NCBI GenBank assembly: GCA_965223695.1
Contig: CBDCXJ010000024.1
Span: forward strand, 186,001 to 250,000
Direction: 5' to 3'
DNA from: JAUVPB01 sp965223695
GTDB lineage: Bacteria; Actinomycetota; Thermoleophilia; Gaiellales; Gaiellaceae
DNA length: 64,000 bases
The notes below the pieces were generated by a model that made no database searches, was not told the DNA's origin, and worked only from the letters and a program-made list of their open reading frames with translations. Shown one piece after another: positions 33,434-43,016 of the stretch. The stretch's first letter is position 1; the number at the start of each line of letters is the position of its first letter. Both the position numbers and the translations under genes were made by a program.

Positions 33434-34707
33434 GCTGCTATCCCTGGCATCGGAAGCAGGGGCTTGAAGCGATCCGGCCGGAGCGGCTCGAGGTCGAAGT
33501 CAGGCTTCTCACCGAGCACCGCCTGGCCGACGAGGCGGCCGGTTACCGGTGCTGTCTGCAGGCCCCACATGCCGTGACCGGCTGCGACCACGAGGTTCTC
33601 GGGCGCCCCGGGGCGCCCGATGATCGGCAGCCCGTCTGGCGTGCAGGGCCGCAGACCGCGCCAGACGTGGGTGACGGGGCGACCCGTGAGCCCGGGCAGC
33701 GCTTGCTGCGCGGCCCGTACAATCGCATTCACGCGCACGTGGTCGATGCTGTCGTCGAGGCCTGCGAGCTCGAGTGTGCCCGCGATCCGCAAGCGTCCGG
33801 GGAGCGGCGTGAGTGCGACGCGTGCCTCCATCAGACCGAGCGGAAGCTCCGGGTCGCCAGCGCTGCGCTCGAACTCGACGTGGTAGCCCTTGCCTCCTTC
33901 GATCGGGACGAAGATGCCGGCCCGTTTCGCGAGCTCGGACGTCCACGACCCCGCAGCGAGGACGATCGTGTCGGCCTCGACTCGGCCCGCGGTCGTCTCG
34001 ACGCCCGTGACTCGACCCGACCGCCGCGTGAAACCGATCACCTCGATACCCGTTCGTAGCTCAGCACCTTCGGCCACGGCCACTCGACCGACCTCATGCA
34101 CGAACTGGCGCGGCTCGCAGTGAGCCTCTTCGGGGTAGTACGTGCCGCCCCTGATGTTCTCGGTGAGTGCGGGAACCCTCGCCCGCGTCTCGTCTGCGTC
34201 GAGGATCTCGTTGGCGAGGCCTGCCTCCGCGTTCTCGTGCGCCTCGTGACGGCCCGCCTCGAGCGCTTCCTCGGTCATGTACGCGTTCAGCAGACCACGC
34301 TTCTCGAAAGCGAACTCGAGCCCGGAACCGGCAAGCTCCTCGTGCATCTTCAGGCTGGCGAGTGTCAGCTCGCGCAGGATGCGGGTTCCTTCTCGGGCCC
34401 GCTCGCGCGTGCTCGCCAGCACGAAGCGCGCGAGCCAGGGCACGAGCGCGGGGCGCGGCCGGAGCGCCAACGGGCTGTCTGACTTGAACATCCAGCGAAG
34501 GCCTTGACGGACTGCCGCGGGCGTCGAGAGGGGCTCGGCGTGGCTCATCGTGATGATCCCGGCGTTGCCGGCCGAGCAGGCCCAGGCAAGCTCGGGGCCT
34601 CGCTCGAGGATGGTCACCCGCGCGCCGCGGCGGGTCAGCTCGAGCGCCGAAGCGGCACCGATCGCGCCGCCACCGATGACGAGTACATCTGCTGCGGGCG
34701 ATGCCAC
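33430..34707 (-). CDS. FAD-dependent oxidoreductase, D-amino-acid dehydrogenase-like (DAO family)
   Basis: This 425-residue flavoprotein begins with VLVIGGGAIGAASALELTRRGARVTILERG, the FAD Rossmann motif with acidic second-strand end. The substrate-domain pattern (ALRPRPALVPWLARF, GGTYYPEEAHCEPRQF) and the C-terminal GHGMWGLQTAPVTGRL match DadA-type enzymes. It probably oxidises an amino acid or secondary amine. Its stop overlaps the cyclase start, and the SMP-30-like gene ends three bases before its start, giving one minus-strand operon of three genes. Confidence 0.88.
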   Translation of the reverse strand: MASPAADVLVIGGGAIGAASALELTRRGARVTILERGPELAWACSAGNAGIITMSHAEPLSTPAAVRQGLRWMFKSDSPLALRPRPALVPWLARFVLASTRERAREGTRILRELTLASLKMHEELAGSGLEFAFEKRGLLNAYMTEEALEAGRHEAHENAEAGLANEILDADETRARVPALTENIRGGTYYPEEAHCEPRQFVHEVGRVAVAEGAELRTGIEVIGFTRRSGRVTGVETTAGRVEADTIVLAAGSWTSELAKRAGIFVPIEGGKGYHVEFERSAGDPELPLGLMEARVALTPLPGRLRIAGTLELAGLDDSIDHVRVNAIVRAAQQALPGLTGRPVTHVWRGLRPCTPDGLPIIGRPGAPENLVVAAGHGMWGLQTAPVTGRLVGQAVLGEKPDFDLEPLRPDRFKPLLPMPGIAA

Positions 34708-34710
34708 GGC

Positions 34711-35571
34711 TCAGCCCTCGACCATCGGGTACTCGAGCGGGATGCCGGTCGCGCCGATGTCGGCGACCGCGAGGTGGCTCAGACCGACGTTGGCCACGAC
34801 GAGCCGGTCAAGCTCTGGGCCTGCGAAAACGATGTTGGTCGGCGCGCAAAGGCGCATGCCCTTCGGCTCGTCGACGAGGATCTCGAGTTGAACGCCCGCC
34901 GAGAGCCGGTAGATCCGATCGGGCCGGTAGCACGAGATGTAGAGGTTGCCCTCGGTGTCGAAGACGAGGCCGTCCGGGATCGAGTCGGGCACCGCGCAGA
35001 CCGCCTCAGGTGTGCCGGCCGAGCCGTCCGGCCGGATCTCGATCCGGGACACCCCGGGCAGCAGCGACTCGGCGACGTAGAGCGTGTCGCGCGCCTCGTT
35101 GAAGCAGGAGCCATTCGTGTAGTGGGGCAGCTCACGGCACCAGACAGTCGTCTCGCCCCCGGGAGCGATGCGGTAGATCAGCCCGTTGTTTCCTTCCCAG
35201 TCACCGGAGGCAGAGACGTACAGGTTCCCGGCCGGGTCGAACGTGGCGAAGTTGGGGCTGTTCATGGGCTCGTTCGGGGTCCCGGTCGAATAGGCCTCGA
35301 GCTTCCCGCTCTGCGGGTCGAGGCGCCAGACCGTGTGCTTGCCCAGATCGCAGGCGTACACGCGCCCCTGCCCGTCGAGCGTGACGCCGAGGATGAAGCC
35401 TCCCGTGCGCGCGATCTCATCGACCGAGCCGTCGAGACCGACGCGGTAGATCTGCCCGAGCTCGCCGCCCGCGTAGAGGTTCCCGTCGGGACTCCAGGCA
35501 ACGCCCTCCGGGTGATCGAGCCCGGTCGCGAGCTGGCTGAAGCGATCGAGCTCGACGAGCATCGTGACCAT
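34711..35571 (-). CDS. SMP-30/gluconolactonase family protein
   Basis: This is a 286-residue six-bladed beta-propeller protein, recognised by repeated blade ends such as GVAWSPDGNLYAGG, GVTLDGQGRVYACD, FATFDPAGNLYVSASG and GLVFDTEGNLYISCY. Conserved Asp and Glu positions for a Ca/Zn lactonase site are present. No signal peptide is seen. It is the first gene of the minus-strand trio and is divergent from the monooxygenase at 35636. A lactonase in a sugar or amino-acid pathway is plausible. Confidence 0.87.
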   Translation of the reverse strand: MVTMLVELDRFSQLATGLDHPEGVAWSPDGNLYAGGELGQIYRVGLDGSVDEIARTGGFILGVTLDGQGRVYACDLGKHTVWRLDPQSGKLEAYSTGTPNEPMNSPNFATFDPAGNLYVSASGDWEGNNGLIYRIAPGGETTVWCRELPHYTNGSCFNEARDTLYVAESLLPGVSRIEIRPDGSAGTPEAVCAVPDSIPDGLVFDTEGNLYISCYRPDRIYRLSAGVQLEILVDEPKGMRLCAPTNIVFAGPELDRLVVANVGLSHLAVADIGATGIPLEYPMVEG

Positions 35572-35635
35572 CCTAGATCGCCCCGCTACGATGCCCCGCG
35601 AGCCGGCGGTCGAGCCCGTCGCGGAAGGGAGTCAG

Positions 35636-36727
35636 ATGCAGTTCGGCCTGTTCTACCTAGGTGGCAGCCCGCGCGAGCAGCACGCGCGGGAGTACGAGGA
35701 GATCCTCGAGCAGGCCGAGTACGCCGACGAACTCGGCTTCGACAACATCTGGCTCTCGGAGCACCACGGCTCGAACTACGGGACAGTCCCTTCTCCGCAG
35801 ATCCTTGCAGCGGCGATCGCGCAGCGCACCAAGCGCATTCGCATCGGCGTCGCGGTGTCGATCCTCACGTTCCAGCACCCGGTGAGGGTCGCCGAGGACT
35901 GGGCGATGATCGACAACCTGTCGAACGGCAGACTCGACTTCGGTGCCGGCCGCGGCTATCAGCCGCGCGAGTTCCGGATGATGGGCGCCGACCCAGAGAC
36001 GAGCCGCGAGGTGTTCGCCGAGGCGCTCGACATTGTCCTCGGGCTCTGGGAGCACGGGCGCTTCTCCTATGCGGGGAAGCACTTCACGGTCGACGACGCA
36101 GAGATCTTCCCCAAGCCCATCCAGAAGCCCGTACCGCTCTGGATCGCGGCGCTGAGCCCACCCACGTACAAGCTCGTGGCCGAGAAGGGCGCGAACATCC
36201 TGATGACGCCGCTCCTCTCGCCGATGGAGGAGCTGAAGGAGAAGGCCCTCGAGGCAAGGCAGGTGCTGATCGATGGCGGGCGTGACCCGGAGTCGATCAT
36301 CTTCCCGCTCAGCATGGTCGCCTACGTCGCACCAACCAGGGAGCAGGCACGCGCCGAGATGGAGCCCGCGCTCGGCTGGCACTTCAAACGGATCCTCGAG
36401 CTCTACCCCGGAGTCAGGGGCCAGCCGATCGAGAAGGGCTACGAGGCCTACGCTGATCCGATGAAGCAGCTCGAGGCGCTCGGCGACCCGGACAGTCCGT
36501 GGTTCGACGCGTTCGTCGACTCCGGCACGCTACTCGTCTCCGACCCGGCCGAGGCCTGCGACTTCCTCCGCGACCTTCGCGACTCGATCGATCTCAGGCA
36601 CTTCACGGCCGCGACGGCGATCGGCGGCCTCGAGCACGACAAGGTCATGGCCTGCATGAAGCTGTGGGCAGAGGAAGTGATGCCCGTGCTTCGCGAAGAA
36701 TCAGCCGCGGTCGCCGGCGCGAGTTGA
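35636..36727 (+). CDS. LLM class flavin-dependent oxidoreductase
   Basis: This 363-residue luciferase-like monooxygenase starts at the ATG at 35636, behind GAAGGGA. Blocks include MQFGLFYLGGS, LGFDNIWLSEHHGSNYG, KRIRIGVAVSI and GRLDFGAGRGYQPREF. It is a paralogue of the protein at 10653. An open extension of 24 codons upstream overlaps the divergent SMP-30-like start and is unlikely to be used. Reduced flavin is the expected cosubstrate; the target is unknown. Confidence 0.88.
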   Translation: MQFGLFYLGGSPREQHAREYEEILEQAEYADELGFDNIWLSEHHGSNYGTVPSPQILAAAIAQRTKRIRIGVAVSILTFQHPVRVAEDWAMIDNLSNGRLDFGAGRGYQPREFRMMGADPETSREVFAEALDIVLGLWEHGRFSYAGKHFTVDDAEIFPKPIQKPVPLWIAALSPPTYKLVAEKGANILMTPLLSPMEELKEKALEARQVLIDGGRDPESIIFPLSMVAYVAPTREQARAEMEPALGWHFKRILELYPGVRGQPIEKGYEAYADPMKQLEALGDPDSPWFDAFVDSGTLLVSDPAEACDFLRDLRDSIDLRHFTAATAIGGLEHDKVMACMKLWAEEVMPVLREESAAVAGAS

Positions 36728-36758
36728 GCGCCACGACCTGCTCCGGCATCTCGGCGAC

Positions 36759-39479
36759 GTGATTCCGATACGACTATCCGTCAACGACGCCGAGCATGCG
36801 CTAGACGTCGAGCCGCGCGCGCTGCTCGTGCACGCACTGCGCGACGAGCTGGACTTGACGGGAACGAAGGTGGGCTGCGATACCAGCCAGTGCGGCGCAT
36901 GCACCGTGCTCGTCGACGGACGCGCGACGAAGAGCTGCACGCTGCTCGCGGTCCAGGCCGCTGGCAGCGCGATCACGACGATCGAGGGCCTTGCGCAGAA
37001 TGGCGAGCTGCACCCGGTGCAGGAGGCGTTCCGCGTCCACCATGGGCTCCAGTGCGGCTACTGCACCCCCGGGATGGTTATGGCTGCCGTCGACCTGCTC
37101 GAGCGCGAGCCAGCGCCGGATCGCGTTGCGATCAGGGAGGCGCTCGAGGGGAATCTCTGTCGCTGCACGAGCTACCAGCCGATCGTCGACGCCATCGAGG
37201 CTGCGGCGGACGGCGCGGTCGCGGCTCGCCGTGTCGATGAGAACGACGGGCTAGGCGCGCTCGGCGTCTCACGGCCGCGCGTCGACTCGGCACAGAAGCT
37301 GACCGGAGGAACGCGCTACGTGAGCGACCGCGAAATCCCACGACTCCTGCATGCACGCCTCGTTCTCAGCCCCTTCACGCGAGCACGCATTGACCGGATC
37401 GATGTGTCGGGAGCGCTTGAACGCCCAGGGGTGCAGGCCGTCCTCACGGCGGCCGATTTCCCTGAGGTCGATGCCGTCGGTCGCCGACAGGTCGAGCCGC
37501 TCGCTCGAGGCGACGTCTTCTTCGCGGGGCAGCCGGTTGCGCTTGTTGTGGCCAAGTCGGCCGCGAGTGCCGAGGACGCAGTCGGAGCCGTGGTCGTCGA
37601 CTACACGCCGCTGGCTGCCGTGCTCGATCTCGAGGCAGCCAGCGCCGCCGGCGCGACCCCGACCCGTCCGCCGGAAGATGGCAGCCCCGCAGACACCGGC
37701 GCCGAGGCACCGAGCGACCCGGCGGCGCCGAACGTCGTCACCGAGCAGCGCTTCGAGCTCGGCGACCTCGACGAGGCGCTCACGAGCTGCGACGTGGTTG
37801 TCAGCGGCCGTTTTCGCACGAGCTGGGTCTACCAGGCGCCGATGGAGCCGCACTCGGCCACGGCCTGGGTCGAGCCCGACGGAGAGCTCGTCGTGCACAC
37901 GAGCACGCAGGCGATCTTCTTCTCGCGCCAACGGTTGGCGCAATTCTTCGGCCTGCCCCAATCGCGGGTTCGCGTCGTGGGCGCGCCGATCGGCGGCGCC
38001 TTCGGCGCGAAGCTCCTTCTGGTCGAGCCGCTCGCGTGCGGCGCGGCGCTCAAGCTGCGCCGGCCCGTGCGCGTGGTGCTAACGCGAAGCGAGGAGGTTA
38101 CGGCCGGGCAGCCAGCACCTGCCTCGTTGATCGACATCACGGTCGGCGCGACGTCGAGCGGCGAGTTCCTTGCGCTCAAAGCAGACCTTCGCTACGACAC
38201 CGGCGCCTTCGTCGACTGGTCGCGCGAGTCGGTGATCGCACTGCACGTTGCCGGCCCCTACCGATGGCGCACCGCCGACTGCCGCTCGCGTGGCGTCATG
38301 ACCAACCGCTTCGGTCGCGGCGCATATCGTGCGCCAGGCGGCCCGCAAGCGGGGTTCGCGCTCGAGTCGCTGGTCGACGAGCTGGCTCAGAAGCTCGCGA
38401 TCGACCCGCTCGAGCTGCGGCGGCGCAACGCCGCCGTCGAGGGCGACGTACGCATCGACGGCTCGACCTGGCCCGTCATGGGAACGCGCGAGTGCATCGA
38501 CGAGCTCGAGCGCCATCCGCTCTGGCAGCGTAGCGACTCACTTCCCGAGGGCGAAGGCGTGGGAGTCGGATTCGGGCTCTGGAGCGGGTCGCTCCATCCG
38601 GGCGCCGCCGTCTGTCGTCTCGATGGCGACGGACGAATAGCGATCGTCAGCGGCCTGGCCGACATGAGCAGCAACGAGACGTCTCTCGCCGCGGTCGCCG
38701 CTGAGGCCTTTGGTGTGTCGGTCGACGACGTGACGATGACCTTCACCGACACCGCGACTGCGCCCTTTGCGCCTCTCAGCGGTGGCAGCGCGATCACCTA
38801 CTCGCTCGGCCTCGCGATCAGGCGCGCGGCTACAGCAGCGCGCGAGCGGCTGCTCGAGGCGGCGGCCCCGCGGCTCGAGGTCGACCGCGACGATCTCGAG
38901 ATCGTCGACGGCATCGTGCGACCGATCGGCGCGCCCGACCGGGGCGTCTCGATCGCCGACCTGGCCGCCCAGCTGACGACCCTTAGCGGCCCGCCGATCG
39001 AGGGCCACGGCGAGGCCGTGCACGATACGGCGGCGCCCTCGGCGGCCGCGCACCTCGCGCACGTGCGCGTCGACCCGACGACCGGCCGCACAACGCTCAT
39101 CGCGCACGTGATCTCGCAAGACGTGGGTCGCGCGATCAACCCGGCCCTGGTCGAGGGTCAGATGCGGGGCGCCGTCGCGCAGGGCGTCGGCTGGGCGCTG
39201 ACCGAGGAGCTCGTCCACGACGAGGACGGGCAGCTCCTCACAGGCTCGTTCCTCGAGTACGCGATTCCGGGCGCCGAGCAGGTTCCCGACATCGACGCGA
39301 TCATCGTCGAGGTGCCGTCGCCCGAGGGGCCGTTCGGTGCTCGTGGTGTCGGTGAGGCGCCGGTCGTCGGCGTCGCCGGCGCGATCGCCAACGGGCTCGC
39401 GGCGGCGACCGGCGTGCGACTGCACGAGCTCCCGATGACGCCCGAGCGTGTCTGGCGAGCTCTTAACGGGGCGTCGTGA
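36759..39479 (+). CDS. Molybdenum hydroxylase with fused 2Fe-2S and molybdopterin domains (aldehyde oxidoreductase-like)
   Basis: This 906-residue protein has an N-terminal ferredoxin domain (GCDTSQCGACTV...KSC), a second 2Fe-2S domain (QCGYCTPG, NLCRCTSYQ), and then the large molybdopterin domains. The catalytic Glu sits in GARGVGEAPVVG near the C-terminus. The order and length match single-chain aldehyde oxidoreductases that lack an FAD subunit. No separate FAD or small-subunit gene lies next to it. A GTG start is used. It could oxidise an aldehyde, purine or CO-like substrate; the specificity is not known. Confidence 0.88.
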   Translation: MIPIRLSVNDAEHALDVEPRALLVHALRDELDLTGTKVGCDTSQCGACTVLVDGRATKSCTLLAVQAAGSAITTIEGLAQNGELHPVQEAFRVHHGLQCGYCTPGMVMAAVDLLEREPAPDRVAIREALEGNLCRCTSYQPIVDAIEAAADGAVAARRVDENDGLGALGVSRPRVDSAQKLTGGTRYVSDREIPRLLHARLVLSPFTRARIDRIDVSGALERPGVQAVLTAADFPEVDAVGRRQVEPLARGDVFFAGQPVALVVAKSAASAEDAVGAVVVDYTPLAAVLDLEAASAAGATPTRPPEDGSPADTGAEAPSDPAAPNVVTEQRFELGDLDEALTSCDVVVSGRFRTSWVYQAPMEPHSATAWVEPDGELVVHTSTQAIFFSRQRLAQFFGLPQSRVRVVGAPIGGAFGAKLLLVEPLACGAALKLRRPVRVVLTRSEEVTAGQPAPASLIDITVGATSSGEFLALKADLRYDTGAFVDWSRESVIALHVAGPYRWRTADCRSRGVMTNRFGRGAYRAPGGPQAGFALESLVDELAQKLAIDPLELRRRNAAVEGDVRIDGSTWPVMGTRECIDELERHPLWQRSDSLPEGEGVGVGFGLWSGSLHPGAAVCRLDGDGRIAIVSGLADMSSNETSLAAVAAEAFGVSVDDVTMTFTDTATAPFAPLSGGSAITYSLGLAIRRAATAARERLLEAAAPRLEVDRDDLEIVDGIVRPIGAPDRGVSIADLAAQLTTLSGPPIEGHGEAVHDTAAPSAAAHLAHVRVDPTTGRTTLIAHVISQDVGRAINPALVEGQMRGAVAQGVGWALTEELVHDEDGQLLTGSFLEYAIPGAEQVPDIDAIIVEVPSPEGPFGARGVGEAPVVGVAGAIANGLAAATGVRLHELPMTPERVWRALNGAS

Positions 39480-40573
39480 GAGCTGCAGTTCTCTGGGAAG
39501 CCGGCGCTGAGCCGGTGATCGAGGAAGTCGATGTCGCGCCTCCGGGGCCGAACGAAGTCCTCGTGCGCGTCGCGGCGAGCGGCGTCTGCCACAGCGATCT
39601 TTCGGTGGTGCAGGGCGAGTTCCCGGTCACGCTCCCGTCGCTGCTCGGACACGAGGGCGCGGGCGTCGTCGAGGAGGTCGGGGCGGGCGTCACGCATCTA
39701 CGCCCGGGCGACCATGTCCTCATGCTCTGGCGCTCGGCCTGCGGCGACTGCTTCTACTGCCACGCTCACCGACCGGCTCTCTGTCAGCAGGGCGTCGACA
39801 TGCGTCTCGGCGGACTGCTCCCCGATGGGACCACGCGCTACAGCGTGGCTGGCAAACCCGTCCATCACTTCGCCGGCATCTCGACGTTCGCCGAGCAGAG
39901 CGTGGTGCCGGCAAGCGGTCTCATGCGCGTCGACCCCGAGGTGCCGCTCGACCGGGTCGCCCTCATAGGCTGCGCCGTACTCACCGGCGTCGGCGCGGTG
40001 TTCAACGCCGCCGAGCTTCCGCCGGGCGCGAGCGCCGTCGTGATCGGCTGCGGCGGCGTCGGCCTCAACGCGGTTCAGGCCTGCGCGATTGCCGGCGCGA
40101 ACCCGATCGTGGCCGTCGATGTCGTCGGGTCGAAGCTCGAGCTGGCGCGTCAATTCGGCGCGACAGAGACCGTGGATGCGCGCCAGGGCGATGTCGTCGA
40201 GGCCGTGCGCGCACTAACCGACGGCCTCGGCGCGGACTACGCCTTCGCCTGCGTCGGCTCGGTTGAGGCGCTGACCGATGGGCTCGCGATGACGCGGCGC
40301 GGTGGAACCGTGATCGCCGTTGGCGTGCCGCACATGGATGCTGAGCTCGCGCTCAGCCCGCTCGCGCTGATCATGGACGAGAAGACGCTGCGCGGAACCC
40401 TCTACGGCTCGTGCGACTTCGCTGTCGATGTGCCGCGCGTGATCGACCTCTACCGTGCAGGGCGCCTCAAGCTCGACGAGCTGATCAGCCGCGAGTTCTC
40501 GCTCGACGAGCTCGGCGAAGCGCTCGCTCAGCTCGAGAGCGGTGATGTCGCGCGCAGCGTCATTCGCCCCTGA
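39476..40573 (+). CDS. Zinc-dependent alcohol dehydrogenase
   Basis: This is a 365-residue medium-chain dehydrogenase. Catalytic zinc ligands are Cys in GVCHSDLS and His/Glu in GHEGAGVV. The structural zinc cluster is visible in CGDCFYCHAHRPALC. The cofactor-binding motif is GCGGVGLNAVQ. Its GTG start overlaps the stop of the molybdenum hydroxylase (GTGA), so the two probably act in sequence, an alcohol being oxidised to the aldehyde and then to the acid. Confidence 0.9.
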   Translation: MRAAVLWEAGAEPVIEEVDVAPPGPNEVLVRVAASGVCHSDLSVVQGEFPVTLPSLLGHEGAGVVEEVGAGVTHLRPGDHVLMLWRSACGDCFYCHAHRPALCQQGVDMRLGGLLPDGTTRYSVAGKPVHHFAGISTFAEQSVVPASGLMRVDPEVPLDRVALIGCAVLTGVGAVFNAAELPPGASAVVIGCGGVGLNAVQACAIAGANPIVAVDVVGSKLELARQFGATETVDARQGDVVEAVRALTDGLGADYAFACVGSVEALTDGLAMTRRGGTVIAVGVPHMDAELALSPLALIMDEKTLRGTLYGSCDFAVDVPRVIDLYRAGRLKLDELISREFSLDELGEALAQLESGDVARSVIRP

Positions 40574-40589
40574 CCGCTGGCGGCTGCGG

Positions 40590-41666
40590 TTACTGGCCGG
40601 CGGACAGGCGCTCGAGCGCTGACTCGACCGCCGACACCGCCCTATCGGTGTCGGCTCGCGCGATGTCGAGGTGCGTCACCGCGCGGATCGTGGTCTCGCT
40701 GATCTGCTTCATCCGCACACCCGCCCGCGCGATCTCGTCGAGGACGAGTGCGGCATCGAGCCCGGCCGGCGCGACGTCGAAGTAGACGATGTTGGTCTCG
40801 ACTCGCTCCTGTGCCAGCTCGACGCCGTCGAGCACGGCGAGCCCCTCGGCGAGCTCGAGCGCCCGCGCATGATCGTCGGTGAGCCGTCGCACGTGGTGGC
40901 GGAGCGCGTAGATCCCGGCCGCGGCCATCATCCCCGCCTTGTGCGTGATGCCGCCGAAGAGGTACTTGGCCTGGCGCACACGCGTTACGAACTCCTCGCT
41001 GCCCGCCATGACCGCTCCCATCGGGCAGCCGAGCGCTTTCGACAGGTCGATCCAGGCCGAGTCGACCGGCGCACAGTAGTCGGCAGCGCTGACGCCGCTT
41101 GAGACCACGGCGTTGAGCATCCGGGCGCCATCGACGTGCACGCGCAGGTCGTGGGTTCGAGCGACCTCGCTGGCGGCGGCGATCGCTTCCAGTGACCAGA
41201 CGCTGCCGCCGGTTCGGTTGTGCGTGTTCTCGAGGCTCAGGAGGCGTGGCCGCCCACCGGCGCCGACGACCGCGGCGATCTTCGCCTCGATCGCCGCGGG
41301 ACTCAGGACGCCCCGTTCGCCGGGCAGCGTGTGCAGCTCGAGCCGGTGATGGATGTGTGGCCCTGCGTACTTCGAGTAGACCGGATGCGTGTCCTCGTGT
41401 AGCAGCAACCCGTCGCCGTGCTCGCACCACACATCGAAGGCGACGACGTTGCACATGGTCCCGGAAGGCATGAACGCCGCCGCCGGTTTCCCCATCAGCT
41501 CGGCCGCCATCTCCTCGAGCTCGCGAACGGTTGGATCTTCGCCGCGCTCCTCGTCGCCAACGTCCGCGGCGACCATGAACTCGCGCATCGCCTGGCTCGG
41601 CCTGCTCGCGTTGTCCGAGACCAGGTCGATCTCGAACGGCTGGAAGTCGCGGCTCGCCCAGGTCAC
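40590..41666 (-). CDS. Threonine aldolase family (beta-eliminating lyase fold) protein
   Basis: This 358-residue PLP enzyme has SGTMCNVVA, THNRTGGSVWSLEAI, HVDGARMLNA and the PLP-binding Lys in DLSKALGCPMGAV. This is the low-specificity L-threonine aldolase pattern. It probably cleaves a beta-hydroxy amino acid to glycine and an aldehyde, which would feed the aldehyde oxidoreductase encoded beside it. It is convergent with the alcohol dehydrogenase, with 16 bases between stops. The GTG start is at 41666. Confidence 0.9.
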   Translation of the reverse strand: MTWASRDFQPFEIDLVSDNASRPSQAMREFMVAADVGDEERGEDPTVRELEEMAAELMGKPAAAFMPSGTMCNVVAFDVWCEHGDGLLLHEDTHPVYSKYAGPHIHHRLELHTLPGERGVLSPAAIEAKIAAVVGAGGRPRLLSLENTHNRTGGSVWSLEAIAAASEVARTHDLRVHVDGARMLNAVVSSGVSAADYCAPVDSAWIDLSKALGCPMGAVMAGSEEFVTRVRQAKYLFGGITHKAGMMAAAGIYALRHHVRRLTDDHARALELAEGLAVLDGVELAQERVETNIVYFDVAPAGLDAALVLDEIARAGVRMKQISETTIRAVTHLDIARADTDRAVSAVESALERLSAGQ

Positions 41667-41758
41667 GCGCCCAGGCTAGTGAAGATCCCGTACGCGGCCT
41701 CCACACGGCCAGTCTGGTGTGCGGCCTCGCGTGGCCGGTCTGGCCGGCGGCTAGGCGG

Positions 41759-42985
41759 CTAGGACTCGGTGATCGTGACCGAGTAGATGTAGGTCGGCTC
41801 GATGGTCGGGTCAACGCTTGGGTCGCCCAGCGACTCGATGCCCTGCGCGACGTCGAGGCCCTCGAGCACGCGCCCGAACTTCGAGAAGTCGTTGCCAAGG
41901 AAACTCGCGTCGCCCGTGACGATGAAGAACTGCGAGCCGTTGGTGTTCGGGCCTGCGTTGGCCATCGCCAGATCGCCGAGCGTGTAGCCGTCGGTCGGGA
42001 GCTCGTCCTCGAACTCGTAGCCGGGGCCGCCGGTGCCGTCGCCGAGCGGGTCGCCGCCCTGGATGACGAACCCACCCACGGCTCGGTGGAACGTAACACC
42101 GTCGTAGAAACCGGCCCGGGCGAGCTCGACGAAGTTGTTGGTCGTGAGCGGCGTGTTGACGGGGTCGAGCTCGAGCGTGATCGTGCCGCAGCCCGTCTCG
42201 AGCGTCGCGGTGTAGGTGGCTCCCTCGGTCAGATCCAGCGCGAACGGCCCTTCGAACTGCTGCACCGTGAGCGGTGGGTCAGGGGGCGGGTTCCAGCAGG
42301 CGATGCCGGTCGGTGTCGTGAACTCCTCGGCGGCCGGCGGCGGCTCGGGCTCCAGCGCGGGCTCGCTATCGCGGGCGAGGCCGCACACCTGGAAGCCGTA
42401 CGCGGCAGCGACCGTGTCGATCTCGGCGCCGATCTCGCCCAGACTGTCGACCGCCGCCACGAGAGCATCTTCGTCGAGGGCCGCGGCTGCGGCCCCGACC
42501 TCGGCAACGATGCCTGATTGCTCCACAACCAGCGCCATCGTTCTGTCGGCCCCATCCTGGTCGCCAACCGGCGGCTCGAGAGCCTGCAGGCGCGGCAGGC
42601 CGTCGGCCGAGATCTCTTCGATGCCCGCGGCCCACATCTCGAAGTCCTCGAATGTCGTGAACGACGCGGTATCGCCCACGGCGTCGGTGCGCTCGTTGAG
42701 CTCAGTGCAGATCACGTCGGCCTGCGCGATGTACTCCTCCTTCGTCAGCTCGGCCGGCTCCGGCGGCGTATCAGGGTCGGGCGGCGGCTCCGGCTCGGGT
42801 GGCTGCTCAGGCTCGGGCGGGGCCGGAGGCTCGGGTACGGGCTGGGCGGCCTCGCTTGTCTCGGCCGGTACGGGTGGCGTGGCAGGCTCGGCGGAGTCGT
42901 CGCCACCGCAGGCGCCGAGAATGAGCAGAGCGCTCGCGGTTACGAGCACCGCGGCCAGCAATGCCTTATGAGGGCCGAGACGCAC
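41759..42985 (-). CDS. Cyclophilin-type peptidyl-prolyl isomerase lipoprotein
   Basis: This 408-residue exported protein has a signal peptide with lipobox LGAC, then a Pro/Glu-rich linker of about 50 residues. A helical domain with conserved Cys follows (ADVICTELNERTDAVG). The C-terminal cyclophilin domain (about residues 240-408) has TNNFVELARAGFYDGVTFHRAVGGFVIQGGDP and SQFFIVTGDASFLGNDFSKFGRVLEGLDV. The start is the GTG at 42985. Active-site Arg and Phe/Gln are present. It likely folds proteins outside the membrane. Confidence 0.9.
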   Translation of the reverse strand: MRLGPHKALLAAVLVTASALLILGACGGDDSAEPATPPVPAETSEAAQPVPEPPAPPEPEQPPEPEPPPDPDTPPEPAELTKEEYIAQADVICTELNERTDAVGDTASFTTFEDFEMWAAGIEEISADGLPRLQALEPPVGDQDGADRTMALVVEQSGIVAEVGAAAAALDEDALVAAVDSLGEIGAEIDTVAAAYGFQVCGLARDSEPALEPEPPPAAEEFTTPTGIACWNPPPDPPLTVQQFEGPFALDLTEGATYTATLETGCGTITLELDPVNTPLTTNNFVELARAGFYDGVTFHRAVGGFVIQGGDPLGDGTGGPGYEFEDELPTDGYTLGDLAMANAGPNTNGSQFFIVTGDASFLGNDFSKFGRVLEGLDVAQGIESLGDPSVDPTIEPTYIYSVTITES

Positions 42986-43016
42986 CGATCAAAACTAGCA
43001 GCGGGTCGCGGAAGGG

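Noticed and set aside
40642..42099. Long open frame on the minus strand across the threonine aldolase and cyclophilin genes
   Set aside because: It is an out-of-frame shadow of two well-supported genes, very rich in Arg, Ala and Ser, with no recognisable motif.
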